A stretch of 64,000 bases of DNA, from contig NC_060114.1 of assembly GCF_021155765.1 (NCBI RefSeq), forward strand, positions 5,456,001-5,520,000, written 5' to 3'. The stretch comes from Diprion similis. Lineage: Eukaryota > Arthropoda > Insecta > Hymenoptera > Diprionidae. Shown one piece after another: positions 45,096 to 59,200 of this stretch. Both the position numbers and the translations under genes were made by a program. The notes below the pieces were generated by a model that was not told the origin of the DNA, searched no databases, and worked only from the letters and a program-made list of their open reading frames with translations. Each line of letters opens with the position of its first letter. Position 1 is the first letter of the stretch.

Positions 45096-47282
45096 AAATC
45101 AATTCGGAGACCAGAAATTTTCGGCTCTGAAAATCGCAAAAAAAGTAAGGCTAACCCCTTTGGATTTTTGGCGAAAATTTCGACGACTTTGAAAAGTGCT
45201 GCAATCGATTTCTTGGGGCACTATTCCGACGTCATTTTGCGAGACAAATCGATTGAGCGCAGTCTTAATACGCTGCAAGCGACGGATCAAAAGTTACAGC
45301 CAAAAAACTGCAGATTTTCATCGTCATTTCTCTGCTGTTGGTCCTACGCTTTTTTTGATGTGTTTTTCGAGTTCCTGGGGTTCCAATTAGCCAAAAAACG
45401 GTTATACAAATCAATTCGGAGACCAGAAATTTCCGGCTCCGAAAATCGCAAAAAAAGTAAGGCTACCCCCTTTGGATTTTTGGCGAAAATTTCGAGGACT
45501 TTAAAAAATGCTGCAATTGATTTTTTGAGGCACTATTCCGACGTAATTTTGCGAGACAAATCGATTGAGCGCAGTCCCAATACGCTGCGAGCAACGGATC
45601 AAAAGTTACAGCCAAAAAACTGCAGATTTTCATCGTCATTTCTCTGCTGTTGGTCCTACGCTTTTTTTGATGCGTTTTTCGAGTTCCTGGGGTTCCAATT
45701 AGCCAAAAAACGGTCATACAAATCAATTCGGAGACCAGAAATTTTCGGCTCCGAAAATCGCAAAAAAAGTAAGGCTAACCCCTTTGGATTTTTGGCGAAA
45801 ATTTCGACGACTTTGAAAAGTGCTGCAATCGATTTCTTGGGGCACTATTCCGACGTCATTTTGCGAGACAAATCGATTGAGCGCAGTCTTAATACGCTTC
45901 GAGCAACGGATCAAAAGTTACAGCCAAAAAACTGCAGATTTTCATCGTCATTTCTCTGCTGTTGGTCCTACGCTTTTTTTGATGTGTTTTTCGAGTTCCT
46001 GGGGTTCCAATTAGCCAAAAAACGGTCATACAAATCAATTCGGAGACCAGAAATTTTCGGCTCCGAAAATCGCAAAAAAAGTAAGGCTAACCCCTTTGGA
46101 TTTTTGGCGAAAATTTCGACGACTTTGAAAAGTGCTGCGATCGATTTCTTGGGGCACTATTCCGACGTCATTTTGCGAGACAAATCGATTGAGCGCAGTC
46201 TTAATACGCTGCGAGCAACGAATCAAAAGTTACAGCCAAAATACTGCAGATTTTCATCGTCATTTCTCTGCTGTTGGTCCTACGCTTTTTTTGATGTGTT
46301 TTTCGAGTTCCTGGGGTTCCAATTAGCCAAAAAACGGTCATACAAATCAATTCGGAGACCAGAAATTTTCGGCTCCGAAAATCGCAAAAAAAGTAAGGCT
46401 AACCCCTTTGGATTTTTGGCGAAAATTTCGACGACTTTGAAAAGTGCTGCGATTGATTTTTTGAGGCACTATTCCGACGTAATTTTGCGAGACAAATCGA
46501 TTGAGCGCAGTCCCAATACGCTGCGAGCAACGGATCAAAAGTTACAGCCAAAAAACTGCAGATTTTCATCGTCATTTCTCTGCTGTTGGTCCTACGCTTT
46601 TTTTGATGTGTTTTTCGAGTTCCTGGGGTTCCAATTAGCCAATAAACGGTCATACAAATCAATTCGGAGACCAGAAATTTTCGGCTCCGAAAATCGCAAA
46701 AAAAGTCAGGCTAACCCCTTTGGATTTTTTGCGAAAATTTCGACGACTTTGAAAAGTGCTGCAATCGATTTCTTGGGGCACTATTCCGACGTCATTTTGC
46801 GAGACAAATCGATTGAGCGCAGTCTTAATACGCTGCGAGCAACGGATCAAAAGTTACAGCCAAAAAACTGCAGATTTTCATCGTCATTTCTCTGCTGTTG
46901 GTCCTACGCTTTTTTTGATGTGTTTTTCGAGTTCCTGGGGTTCCAATTAGCCAAAAAACGGTCATACAAATCAATTCGGAGACCAGAAATTTTCGGCTCC
47001 GAAAATCGCAAAAAAAGTAAGGCTAACCCCTTTGGATTTTTGGCGAAAATTTCGACGACTTTGAAAAGTGCTGCAATTGATTTTTTGAGGCACTATTCCG
47101 ACGTAATTTTGCGAGACGAATCGATTGAGCGCAGTCCCAATACGCTGCGACCAACGGATCAAAAGTTACAGCCAAAAAACTGCGGATTTTCATCGTCATT
47201 TCTCTGCTGTTGGTCCTACGCTTTTTTTGATGTGTTTTCCGAGTTCCCGGGGTTCCAATTAGCCAAAAAACGGTCATACTAA

Positions 47283-50200
47283 TCAATTCGGAGACCAGAA
47301 ATTTTCGGCTCCGAAAATCGCAAAAAAAGTCAGGCTAACCCCTTTGGATTTTTGGCGAAAATTTCGACGACTTTGAAAAGAGCAGCAATTGATTTTTTGA
47401 GGCACTATTCCGACGTAATTTTGCGAGACAAATCGATTGAGCGCAGTCCCAATACGCTGCGAGCAACGGATCAAAAGTTACAGCCAAAAAACTACAGATT
47501 TTCATCGTTATTTCTCTGCTGTTGGTCCTACGCTTTTTTTGATGTGTTTTTCGAGTTCCTGGGGTTCCAATTAGCCAAAAAACGGTCATACAAATCAATT
47601 CGGAGACCAGAAATTTTCGGCTCCGAAAATCGCAAAAAAAGTCAGGCTAACCCCTTTGGATTTTTGGCGAAAATTTCGACGACTTTGAAAAGTGCTGCAA
47701 TCGATTTCTTGGGGCACTATTCCGACGTCATTTTGCGAGACAAATCGATTGAGCGCAGTCCCAATACGCTGCGAGCAACGGATCAAAAGTTACAGCCAAA
47801 AAACTGCAGATTTTCATCGTCATTTCTCTGCTGTTGGTCCTACGCTTTTTTTGATGTGTTTTTCGAGTTCCTGGGGTTCGAATTAGCCAAAAAACGGTCA
47901 TACAAATCAATTCGGAGACCAGAAATTTTCGGCTCCGAAAATCGCAAAAAAAGTAAGGCTAACCCCTTTGGATTTTTGGCGAAAATTTCGACGACTTTGA
48001 AAAGTGCTGCAATCGATTTCTTGGGGCACTAGTCCGACGTCATTTTGCGAGACAAATCGATTGAGCGCAGTCTTAATACGCTGCGAGCAACGGATCAAAA
48101 GTTACAGCCAAAAAACTGCAGATTTTCATCGTCATTTCTCTGCTGTTGGTCCTACGCTTTTTTTTATGTTTTTTTCGAGTTCCTGGGGTTCCAATTAGCC
48201 AAAAAACGGTCATACAAATCAATTCGGAGACCAGAAATTTTCGGCTCCGAAAATCGCAAAAAAAGTAAGGCTAACCCCTTTGGATTTTTGGCGAAAATTT
48301 CGACGACTTTGAAAAATGCTGCAATTGATTTTTTGAGGCACTATTCCGACGTAATTTTGCGAGACAAATCGATTGAGCGCAGTCCCAATACGCTGCGAGC
48401 AACGGATCAAAAGTTACAGCCAAAAAACTGCAGATTTTCATCGTCATTTCTCTGCTGTTGGTCCTACGCTTTTTTTGATGTGTTTTTCGAGTTCCTGGGG
48501 TTCCAATTAGCCAAAAAACGGTCATACAAATCAATTCGGAGACCAGAAATTTTCGGCTCCGAAAATCGCAAAAAAAGTCAGGCTAACCCCTTTGGATTTT
48601 TGGCGAAAATTTCGACGACTTTGAAAAGTGCTGCAATCGATTTCTTGGGGCACTATTCCGACGTCATTTTGCGAGACAAATCGATTAAGCGCAGTCTTAA
48701 TACGCTGCGAGCAACGGATCAAAAGTTACAGCCAAAAAACTGCAGATTTTCATCGTCATTTCTCTGCTGTTGGTCCTACGCTTTTTTTGATGTGTTTTTC
48801 GAGTTCCTGGGGTTCCAATTAGCCGAAAAACGGTCATACTAATCAATTCGGAGACCAGAAATTTTCGGCTCCGAAAATCGCAAAAAAAGTCAGGCTAACC
48901 CCTTTGGATTTTTGGCGAAAATTTCGACGACTTTGAAAAGAGCGGCAATTGATTTTTTGAGGCACTATTCCGACGTAATTTTGCGAGACAAATCGATTGA
49001 GCGCAGTCCCAATACGCTGCGAGCAACGAATCAAAAGTTACAGCCAAAAAACTGCAGATTTTCATCGTCATTCCTCTGCTGTTGGTCCTACGCTTTTTTT
49101 GATGTGTTTTTCGAGTTCCTGGGGTTCCAATTAGCCAAAAAACGGTCATACAAATCAATTCGGAGACCAGAAATTTTCGGCTCCGAAAATCGCTAAAAAA
49201 GTAAGGCTAACCCCTTTGGATTTTTGGCGAAAATTTCGACGACTTCGAAAAGTGCTGCAATCGATTTCTTGGGGCACTATTCCGACGTCATTTTGCGGGA
49301 CAAATCGATTGAGCGCAGTCTCAATACGCTGCGAGCAACGGATCAAAAGTTACAGCCAAAAAACTGCAGATTTTCATCGTCATTTCTCTGCTGTTGGTCC
49401 TACGCTTTTTTTGATGTGTTTTTCGAGATCCTGGTGTTCCGAATAGCCAAAAAACGGTCATACAAATCAATTCGGAGAACAGAAATTTCCGGCTCCGAAA
49501 ATCGCAAAAAAAGTAAGGCTAACCCCTTTGGATTTTTGGCGAAAATTTCGACGACTTTGAAAAATGCTGCAATTGATTTTTTGAGGCACTATTCCGACGT
49601 AATTTTGCGAGACAAATCGATTGAGCGCAGTCCCAATACGCTGCGAGCAACGGATCAAGAGTTACAGCCAAAAAACTGCAGATTTTCATCGTCATTTCTC
49701 TGCTGTTGGTCCTACGCTTTTTTTGATGTGTTTTTCGAGTTCCTGGGGTTCCAATTAGCCAATAAACGGTCATACAAATCAATTCGGAGACCAGAAATTT
49801 TCGGCTCCGAAAATCGCAAAAAAAGTCAGGCTAACCCCTTTGGATTTTTTGCGAAAATTTCGACGACTTTGAAAAGTGCTGCAATCGATTTCTTGGGGCA
49901 CTATTCCGACGTCATTTTGCGAGACAAATCGATTGAGCGCAGTCTTAATACGCTGCGAGCGACGGATCAAAAGTTACAGCCAAAAAACTGCAGATTTTCA
50001 TCGTCATTTCTCTGCTGTTGGTCCTACGCTTTTTTTGATGTGTTTTTCGAGTTCCTGGGGTTCCAATTAGCCAAAAAACGGTTATACAAATCAATTCGGA
50101 GACCAGAAATTTTCGGCTCCGAAAATCGCAAAAAAAGTAAGGCTAACCCCTTTGGATTTTTGGCGAAAATTTCGACGACTTTGAAAAGTGCTGCAATTGA

Positions 50201-52340
50201 TTTTTTGAGGCACTATTCCGACGTAATTTTGCGAGACAAATCGATTGAGCGCAGTCCCAATACGCTGCGACCAACGGATCAAAAGTTACAGCCAAAAAAC
50301 TGCGGATTTTCATCGTCATTTCTCTGCTGTTGGTCCTACGCTTTTTTTGATGTGTTTTCCGAGTTCCTGGGGTTCCAATTAGCCGAAAAACGGTCATACT
50401 AATCGATTCGGAGACCAGAAATTTTCGGCTCCGAAAATCGCAAAAAAAGTCAGGCTAACCCCTTTGGATTTTTGGCGAAAATTTCGACGACTTTGAAAAG
50501 AGCGGCAATTGATTTTTTGAGGCACTATTCCGACGTAATTTTGCGAGACGAATCGATTGAGCGCAGTCCCAATACGCTGCGAGCAACGGATCAAAAGTTA
50601 CAGCCAAAAGACTGCAGATTTTCATCGTCATTTCTCTGCTGTTGGTCCTACGCTTTTTTTGATGTGTTTTTCGAGTTCCTGGGGTTCCAATTAGCCAAAA
50701 AACGGTCATACAAATCAATTCGGAGACCAGAAATTTTCGGCTCCGAAAATCGCAAAAAAAGTAAGGCTAACCCCTTTGGATTTTTGGCGAAAATTTCGAC
50801 GACTTCGAAAAGTGCTGCAATCGATTTCTTGGGGCACTATTCCGACGTCATTTTGCGGGACAAATCGATTGAGCGCAGTCTTAATACGCTGCGAGCAACG
50901 GATCAAAAGTTACAGCCAAAAAACTGCAGATTTTCATCGTCATTTCTCTGCTGTTGGTCCTACGGTTTTTTTGATGTGTTTTTCGAGATCCTGGTGTTCC
51001 GAATAGCCAAAAAACGGTCATACAAATCAATTCGGAGACCAGAAATTTCCGGCACCGAAAATCGCAAAAAAAGTAAGGCTAACCCCTTTGGATTTTTGGC
51101 GAAAATTTCGACGACTTTGAAAAATGCTGCAATTGATTTTTTGAGGCACTATTCCGACGTAATTTTGCGAGACAAATCGATTGAGCGCAGTCCCAATACT
51201 TTGCGAGCAACGGATCAAAAGTTACAGCCAAAAAACTGCAGATTTTCATCGTCATTTCTCTGCTGTTGGTCCTACGCTTTTTTTGATGTGTTTTTCGAGT
51301 TCCTGGGGTTCCAATTAGCCAAAAAACGGTCATACGAATCAATTCGGAGACCAGAAATTTTCGGCTCCGAAAATCGCAAAAAAAGTCAGGCTAACCCCTT
51401 TGGATTTTTGGCGAAAATTTCGACGACTTTGAAAAGTGCTGCAATCGATTTCTTGGGGCACTATTCCGACGTCATTTTGCGAGACAAATCGATTGAGCGC
51501 AGTCTTAATACGCTGCGAGCAACGGATCAAAAGTTACAGCCAAAAAACTGCAGATTTTCATCGTCATTTCTCTGCTGTTGGTCCTACGCTTTTTTTGATG
51601 TGTTTTTCGAGTTCCTGGGGTTCCAATTAGCCAAAAAACGGTCATACAAATCAATTCGGAGACCAGAAATTTTAGGCTCCGAAAATCGCAAAAAAAGTAA
51701 GGCTAACCCCTTTGGATTTTTGGCGAAAATTTCGACGACTTTGAAAAGTGCTGCAATTGATTTTTTGAGGCACTATTCCGACGTAATTTCGCGAGACAAA
51801 TCGATTGAGCGCAGTCTCAATACGCTGCGAGCAACGGATCAAAAGTTACAGCCAAAAAACTACAGATTTTCATCGTTATTTCTCTGCTGTTAGTCCTACG
51901 CTTTTTTTGATGTGTTTTCCGAGTTCCTGGGGTTCCAATTAGCCAAAAAATGGTCATACTAATCAATTCGGAGACCAGAAATTTTCGGCTCCGAAAATCG
52001 CAAAAAAAGTCAGGCTAACCCCTTTGGATTTTTGGCGAAAATTTCGACGACTTTGAAAAGAGCAGCAATTGATTTTTTGAGGCACTATTCCGACGTAATT
52101 TTGCGAGACAAATCGATTGAGCGCAGTCCCAATACGCTGCGAGCAACGGATCAAAAGTTACAGCCAAAAAACTGCAGATTTTCATCGTCATTTCTCCGCT
52201 GTTGGTTCTACGCTTTTTTTGATGTGTTTTTCGAGTTCCTGGGGTTCCAATTAGCCAAAAAACGGTCATACAAATCAATTCGGAGACCAGAAATTTTCGG
52301 CTCCGAAAATCGCAAAAAAAGTACGGCTAACCCCTTTGGA
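47283..52340 (+). repeat. Five-monomer (1560-bp) higher-order repeat
   Basis: A marker monomer with TTGAAAAGAGC(A/G)GCAATTG, preceded by a TCATACTAATC stop variant, recurs at 47283, 48843, 50403 and 51963, always 1560 bp apart. The second and third blocks share the same order of subtypes (marker B, A, B, A, B). A second private variant (GAGATCCTGGTGTTCCGAATAG) recurs near 49430 and 50990, also 1560 bp apart. Confidence 0.85.
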
Positions 52341-53210
52341 TTTTTGGCGAAAATTTCGACGACTTTGAAAAGTGCTGCAATTGATTTTTTGAGGCACTAT
52401 TCCGATGTAATTTTGCGAGACAAATCGAATGAGCGCAGTCCCAATACGCTGCGAGCAACGGATCAAAAGTTACAGCCAAAAAACTGCAGATTTTCATCGT
52501 CATTTCTCTGCTGTTGGTCCTACGCTTTTTTTGATGTGTTTTTCGAGTTCCTGGGGTTCCAATTAGCCAAAAAACGGTCATACAAATCAATTCGGAGACC
52601 AGAAATTTTCGGCTCCGAAAATCGCAAAAAAAGTAAGGCTAACCCCTTTGGATTTTTGGCGAAAATTTCGACGACTTTGAAAAGTGCTGCAATCGATTTC
52701 TTGGGGCACTATTCCGACGTCATTTTGCGAGACAAATCGATTGAGCACAGTCTTAATACGCTGCGAGCAACGGATCAAAAGTTACAGCCAAAAAACTGCA
52801 GATTTTCAACGTCATTTCTCTGCTGTTGGTCCTACGCTTTTTTTGATGTGTTTTTCGAGTTCCTGGGGTTCCAATTAGCCAAAAAACGGTCATACAAATC
52901 AATTCGGAGACCAGAAATTTTCGGCTCCGAAAATCGCAAAAAAAGTAAGGCTAACCCCTTTGGATTTTTGGCGAAAATTTCGACGACTTTGAAAAGTGCT
53001 GCAATTGATTTTTTGAGGCACTATTCCGACGTAATTTTGCGAGACAAATCGATTGAGCGCAGTCCCAATACGCTGCAAGCAACGGATCAAAAGTTACAGC
53101 CAAAAAACTGCAGATTTCCATCGTCATTTCTCTGCTGTTGGTCCTACGCTTTTTTTGATGTGTTTTTCGAGTTCCTGGGGTTCCAATTAGCCAAAAAACG
53201 GTCATACAAA

Positions 53211-56200
53211 TCAATTCGGAGACCAGAAATTTTCGGCTCCGAAAATCGCAAAAAAAGTAAGGCTAACCCCTTTGGATTTTTGGCGAAAATTTCGACGACT
53301 TTGAAAAGTGCTGCAATTGATTTTTTGAGGCACTATTCCGACGTAATTTTGCGAGACAAATCGATTGAGCGCAGTCCCAATACGCTGCGAGCAACGGATC
53401 AAAAGTTACAGCCAAAAAACTACAGATTTTCATCGTTATTTCTCTGCTGTTGGTCCTACGCTTTTTTTGATGTGTTTTTCGAGTTCCTGGTGTTCCAAAT
53501 AGCCAAAAAACGGTCATACTAATCAATTCGGAGACCAGAAATTTTCGGCTCCAAAATCGCAAAAAAAGTAAGGCTAACCCCTTTGGATTTTTGGCGAAAA
53601 TTTCGACGACTTTGAAAAGTGCTGCAATCGATTTCTTGGGGCACTATTCCGACGTAATTTTGCGAGACAAATCGATTGAGCGCAGTCTCAATACGCTGCG
53701 AGCAACGGATCAAAAGTTACAGCCAAAAAACTACAGATTTTCATCGTTATTTCTCTGCTGTTGGTCCTACGCTTTTTTTGATGTGTTTTTCGAGTTCCTG
53801 GTGTTCCAAATAGCCAAAAAACGGTCATACAAATCAATTCGGAGACCAGAAATTTCCGGCTCCGAAAATCGCAAAAAAAGTAAGGCTAACCCCTTCGGAT
53901 TTTTGGCGAAAATTTCGACGACTTTGAAAAGTGCTGCAATCGATTTCTTGGGGCACTATTCCGACGTCATTTTGCGAGACAAATCGATTGAGCGCAGTCT
54001 TAATACGCTGCGAGCAACGGATCAAAAGTTACAGCCAAAAAACTGCAGATTTTCATCGTCATTTCTCTGCTGTTGGTCCTACGCTTTTTTTGATGTGTTT
54101 TTCGAGTTCCTGGGGTTCCAATTAGCCAAAAAACGGTCATACAAATCAATTCGGAGACCAGAAATTTTCGGCTCCGAAAATCGCAAAAAAAGTAAGGCTA
54201 ACCCCTTTGGATTTTTGGCGAAAATTTCGACGACTTTGAAAAGTGCTGCAATTGATTTTTTGAGGCACTATTCCGACGTAATTTTGCGAGACAAATCGAT
54301 TGAGCGCAGTCCCAATACGCTGCGAGCAACGGATCAAAAGTTACAGCCAAAAAACTACAGATTTTCATCGTTATTTCTCTGCTGTTGGTCCTACACTTTT
54401 TTTGATGTGTTTTTCGAGTTCCTGGTGTTCCAAATAGCCAAAAAACGGTCATACAAATCAATTCGGAGACCAGAAATTTCCGGCTCCGAAAATCGCAAAA
54501 AAAGTAAGGCTAACCCCTTTGGATTTTTGGCGAAAATTTCGACGACTTTGAAAAATGCTGCAATTGATTTTTTGAGGCACTATTCCGACGTAATTTTGCG
54601 AGACAAATCGATTGAGCGCAGTCCCAATACGCTGCGAGCAACGGATCAAAAGTTACAGCCAAAAAACTGCAGATTTTCATCGTCATTTCTCTGCTGTTGG
54701 TCCTACGCTTTTTTTGATGTGTTTTTCGAGTTCCTGGGGTTCCAATTAGCCAAAAAACGGTCATACTAATCAATTCGGAGACCAGAAATTTTCGGCTCCG
54801 AAAATCGCAAAAAAAGTCAGGCTAACCCCTTTGGATTTTTGGCGAAAATTTCGACGACTTTGAAAAGAGCTGCAATTGATTTTTCGAGGCACTATTCCGA
54901 CGTAATTTCGCGAGACAAATCGATTGAGCGCAGTCTTAATACGCTGCGAGCAACGGATCAAAAGTTACAGCCAAAAAACTGCAGATTTTCATCGTCATTT
55001 CTCTGCTGTTGGTCCTACGCTTTTTTTGATGTGTTTTTCGAGTTCCTGGGGTTCCAATTAGCCAAAAAAAGGTCATACTAATCAATTCGAGGACCAGAAA
55101 TTTTCGGCTCCGAAAATCGCAAAAAAAGTCAGGCTAACCCCTTTGGATTTTTGGCGAAAATTTCGACGACTTTGAAAAGTGCTGCAATCGATTTCTTGGG
55201 GCACTATTCCGACGTCATTTTGCGAGACAAATCGATTGAGCGCAGTCTTAATACGCTGCGAGCAACGGATCAAAAGTTACAGCCAAAAAACTGCAGATTT
55301 TCATCGTCATTTCTCTGCTGTTGGTCCTACGCTTTTTTTGATGTGTTTTTCGAGTTCCTGGGGTTCCAATTAGCCAAAAAACGGTCATACAAATCAATTC
55401 GGAGACCAGAAATTTTCGGCTCCGAAAATCGCAAAAAAAGTCAGGCTAACCCCTTTGGATTTTTGGCGAAAATTTCGACGACTTTGAAAAGTGCTGCAAT
55501 TGATTTCTTGGGGCACTATTCCGACGTAATTTTGCGAGACAAATCGATTGAGCGCAGTCCCAATACGCTGCGAGCAACTGATCAAAAGTTACAGCCAAAA
55601 AACTGCAGATTTTCATCGTGATTTCTCTGCTGTTGGTCCTACGCTTTTTTTGATGTGTTTTTCGAGTTTCTGGGGTTCCAATTAGCCAAAAAACGGTCAT
55701 ACTAATCAATTCGGAGACCAGAAATTCTCGGCTCCGAAAATCGCAAAAAAAGTCAGGCTAACCCCTTTGGATTTTTGGCGAAAATTTCGACGACTTTGAA
55801 AAGAGCAGCAATTGATTTTTTGAGGCACTATTCCGACGTCATTTTGCGAGACAAATCGATTGAGCGCAGTCCCAATACGCTGCGAGCAACTGATCAAAAG
55901 TTACAGCCAAAAAACTGCAGATTTTCATCGTGATTTCTCTGCTGTTGGTCCTACGCTTTTTTTGATGTGTTTTTCGAGTTTCTGGGGTTCCAATTAGCCA
56001 AAAAACGGTCATACTAATCAATTCGGAGACCAGAAATTCTCGGCTCCGAAAATCGCAAAAAAAGTCAGGCTAACCCCTTTGGATTTTTGGCGAAAATTTC
56101 GACGACTTTGAAAAGAGCAGCAATTGATTTTTTGAGGCACTATCCCGACGTCATTTTGCGAGACAAATCGATTGAGCGCAGTCCCAATACGCTGCGAGCA

Positions 56201-59200
56201 ACGGATCAAAAGTTACAGCCAAAAAACTGCAGATTTTCATCGTCATTTCTCTGCTGTTGGTCCTACGCTTTTTCTGATGTGTTTTTCGAGTTCCCGGGGT
56301 TCCAATTAGCCAAAAAACGGTCATACAAATCAATTCGGAGACCAGAAATTTTCGGCTCCGAAAATCGCAAAAAAAGTAAGGCTAACCCCTTTGGATTTTT
56401 GGCGAAAATTTCGACGACTTTGAAAAGTGCTGCAATCGATTTCTTGGGGCACTATTCTAACGTCATTTCGCGAGACAAATCGATTGAGCGCAGTCTTAAT
56501 ACGCTGCGAGCAACGGATCAAAAGTTACAGCCAAAAAACTGCAGATTTCCATCGTCATTTCTCTGCTGTTGGTCCTACGCTTTTTTTGATGTGTTTTTCG
56601 AGTTCCTGGGGTTCCAATTAGCCAAAAAACGGTCATACAAATCAATTCGGAGACCAGAAATTTTCGGCTCCGAAAATCGCAAAAAAAGTAAGGCTAACCC
56701 CTTTGGATTTTTGGCGAAAATTTCGACGACTTTGAAAAGTGCTGCAATTGATTTTTTGAGGCACTATTCCGACGTAATTTTGCGAGACAAATCGATTGAG
56801 CGCAGTCCCAATACGCTGCGAGCAACGGATCAAAAGTTACAGCCAAAAAACTACAGATTTTCATCGTTATTTCTCTGCTGTTGGTCCTACGCTTTTTTTG
56901 ATGTGTTTTTCGAGTTCCTGGTGTTCCAAATAGCCAAAAAACGGTCATACTAATCAATTCGGAGACCAGAAATTTTCGGCTCCAAAATCGCAAAAAAAGT
57001 AAGGCTAACCCCTTTGGATTTTTGGCGAAAATTTCGACGACTTTGAAAAGTGCTGCAATCGATTTCTTGGGGCACTATTCCGACGTAATTTTGCGAGACA
57101 AATCGATTGAGCGCAGTCTCAATACGCTGCGAGCAACGGATCAAAAGTTACAGCCAAAAAACTACAGATTTTCATCGTTATTTCTCTGCTGTTGGTCCTA
57201 CGCTTTTTTTGATGTGTTTTTCGAGTTCCTGGTGTTCCAAATAGCCAAAAAACGGTCATACAAATCAATTCGGAGACCAGAAATTTCCGGCTCCGAAAAT
57301 CGCAAAAAAAGTAAGGCTAACCCCTTCGGATTTTTGGCGAAAATTTCGACGACTTTGAAAAGTGCTGCAATCGATTTCTTAGGGCACTATTCCGACGTCA
57401 TTTTGCGAGACAAATCGATTGAGCGCAGTCTTAATACGCTGCGAGCAACGGATCAAAAGTTACAGCCAAAAAACTGCAGATTTTCATCGTCATTTCTCTG
57501 CTGTTGGTCCTACGCTTTTTTTGATGTGTTTTTCGAGTTCCTGGGGTTCCAATTAGCCAAAAAACGGTCATACAAATCAATTCGGAGACCAGAAATTTTC
57601 GGCTCCGAAAATCGCAAAAAAAGTAAGGCTAACCCCTTTGGATTTTTGGCGAAAATTTCGACGACTTTGAAAAGTGCTGCAATTGATTTTTTGAGGCACT
57701 ATTCCGACGTAATTTTGCGAGACAAATCGATTGAGCGCAGTCCCAATACGCTGCGAGCAACGGATCAAAAGTTACAGCCAAAAAACTACAGATTTTCATC
57801 GTTATTTCTCTGCTGTTGGTCCTACACTTTTTTTGATGTGTTTTTCGAGTTCCTGGTGTTCCAAATAGCCAAAAAACGGTCATACAAATCAATTCGGAGA
57901 CCAGAAATTTCCGGCTCCGAAAATCGCAAAAAAAGTAAGGCTAACCCCTTTGGATTTTTGGCGAAAATTTCGACGACTTTGAAAAATGCTGCAATTGATT
58001 TTTTGAGGCACTATTCCGACGTAATTTTGCGAGACAAATCGATTGAGCGCAGTCCCAATACGCTGCGAGCAACGGATCAAAAGTTACAGCCAAAAAACTG
58101 CAGATTTTCATCGTCATTTCTCTGCTGTTGGTCCTACGCTTTTTTTGATGTGTTTTTCGAGTTCCTGGGGTTCCAATTAGCCAAAAAACGGTCATACTAA
58201 TCAATTCGGAGACCAGAAATTTTCGGCTCCGAAAATCGCAAAAAAAGTCAGGCTAACCCCTTTGGATTTTTGGCGAAAATTTCGACGACTTTGAAAAGAG
58301 CTGCAATTGATTTTTCGAGGCACTATTCCGACGTAATTTCGCGAGACAAATCGATTGAGCGCAGTCTTAATACGCTGCGAGCAACGGATCAAAAGTTACA
58401 GCCAAAAAACTGCAGATTTTCATCGTCATTTCTCTGCTGTTGGTCCTACGCTTTTTTTGATGTGTTTTTCGAGTTCCTGGGGTTCCAATTAGCCAAAAAA
58501 AGGTCATACTAATCAATTCGAGGACCAGAAATTTTCGGCTCCGAAAATCGCAAAAAAAGTCAGGCTAACCCCTTTGGATTTTTGGCGAAAATTTCGACGA
58601 CTTTGAAAAGTGCTGCAATCGATTTCTTGGGGCACTATTCCGACGTCATTTTGCGAGACAAATCGATTGAGCGCAGTCTTAATACGCTGCGAGCAACGGA
58701 TCAAAAGTTACAGCCAAAAAACTGCAGATTTTCATCGTCATTTCTCTGCTGTTGGTCCTACGCTTTTTTTGATGTGTTTTTCGAGTTCCTGGGGTTCCAA
58801 TTAGCCAAAAAACGGTCATACAAATCAATTCGGAGACCAGAAATTTTCGGCTCCGAAAATCGCAAAAAAAGTCAGGCTAACCCCTTTGGATTTTTGGCGA
58901 AAATTTCGACGACTTTGAAAAGTGCTGCAATTGATTTTTTGAGGCACTATTCCGACGTAATTTTGCGAGACAAATCGATTGAGCGCAGTCCCAATACGCT
59001 GCGACCAACGGATCAAAAGTTACAGCCAAAAAACTGCAGATTTTCATCGTCATTTCTCTGCTGTTGGTCCTACGCTTTTTTTGATGTGTTTTTCGAGTTC
59101 CTGGTGTTCCAAATAGCCAAAAAACGGTCATACTAATCAATTCGGAGACCAGAAATTCCCGGCTCTGAAAATCGCAAAAAAAGTAAGGCTAACCCCTTTG

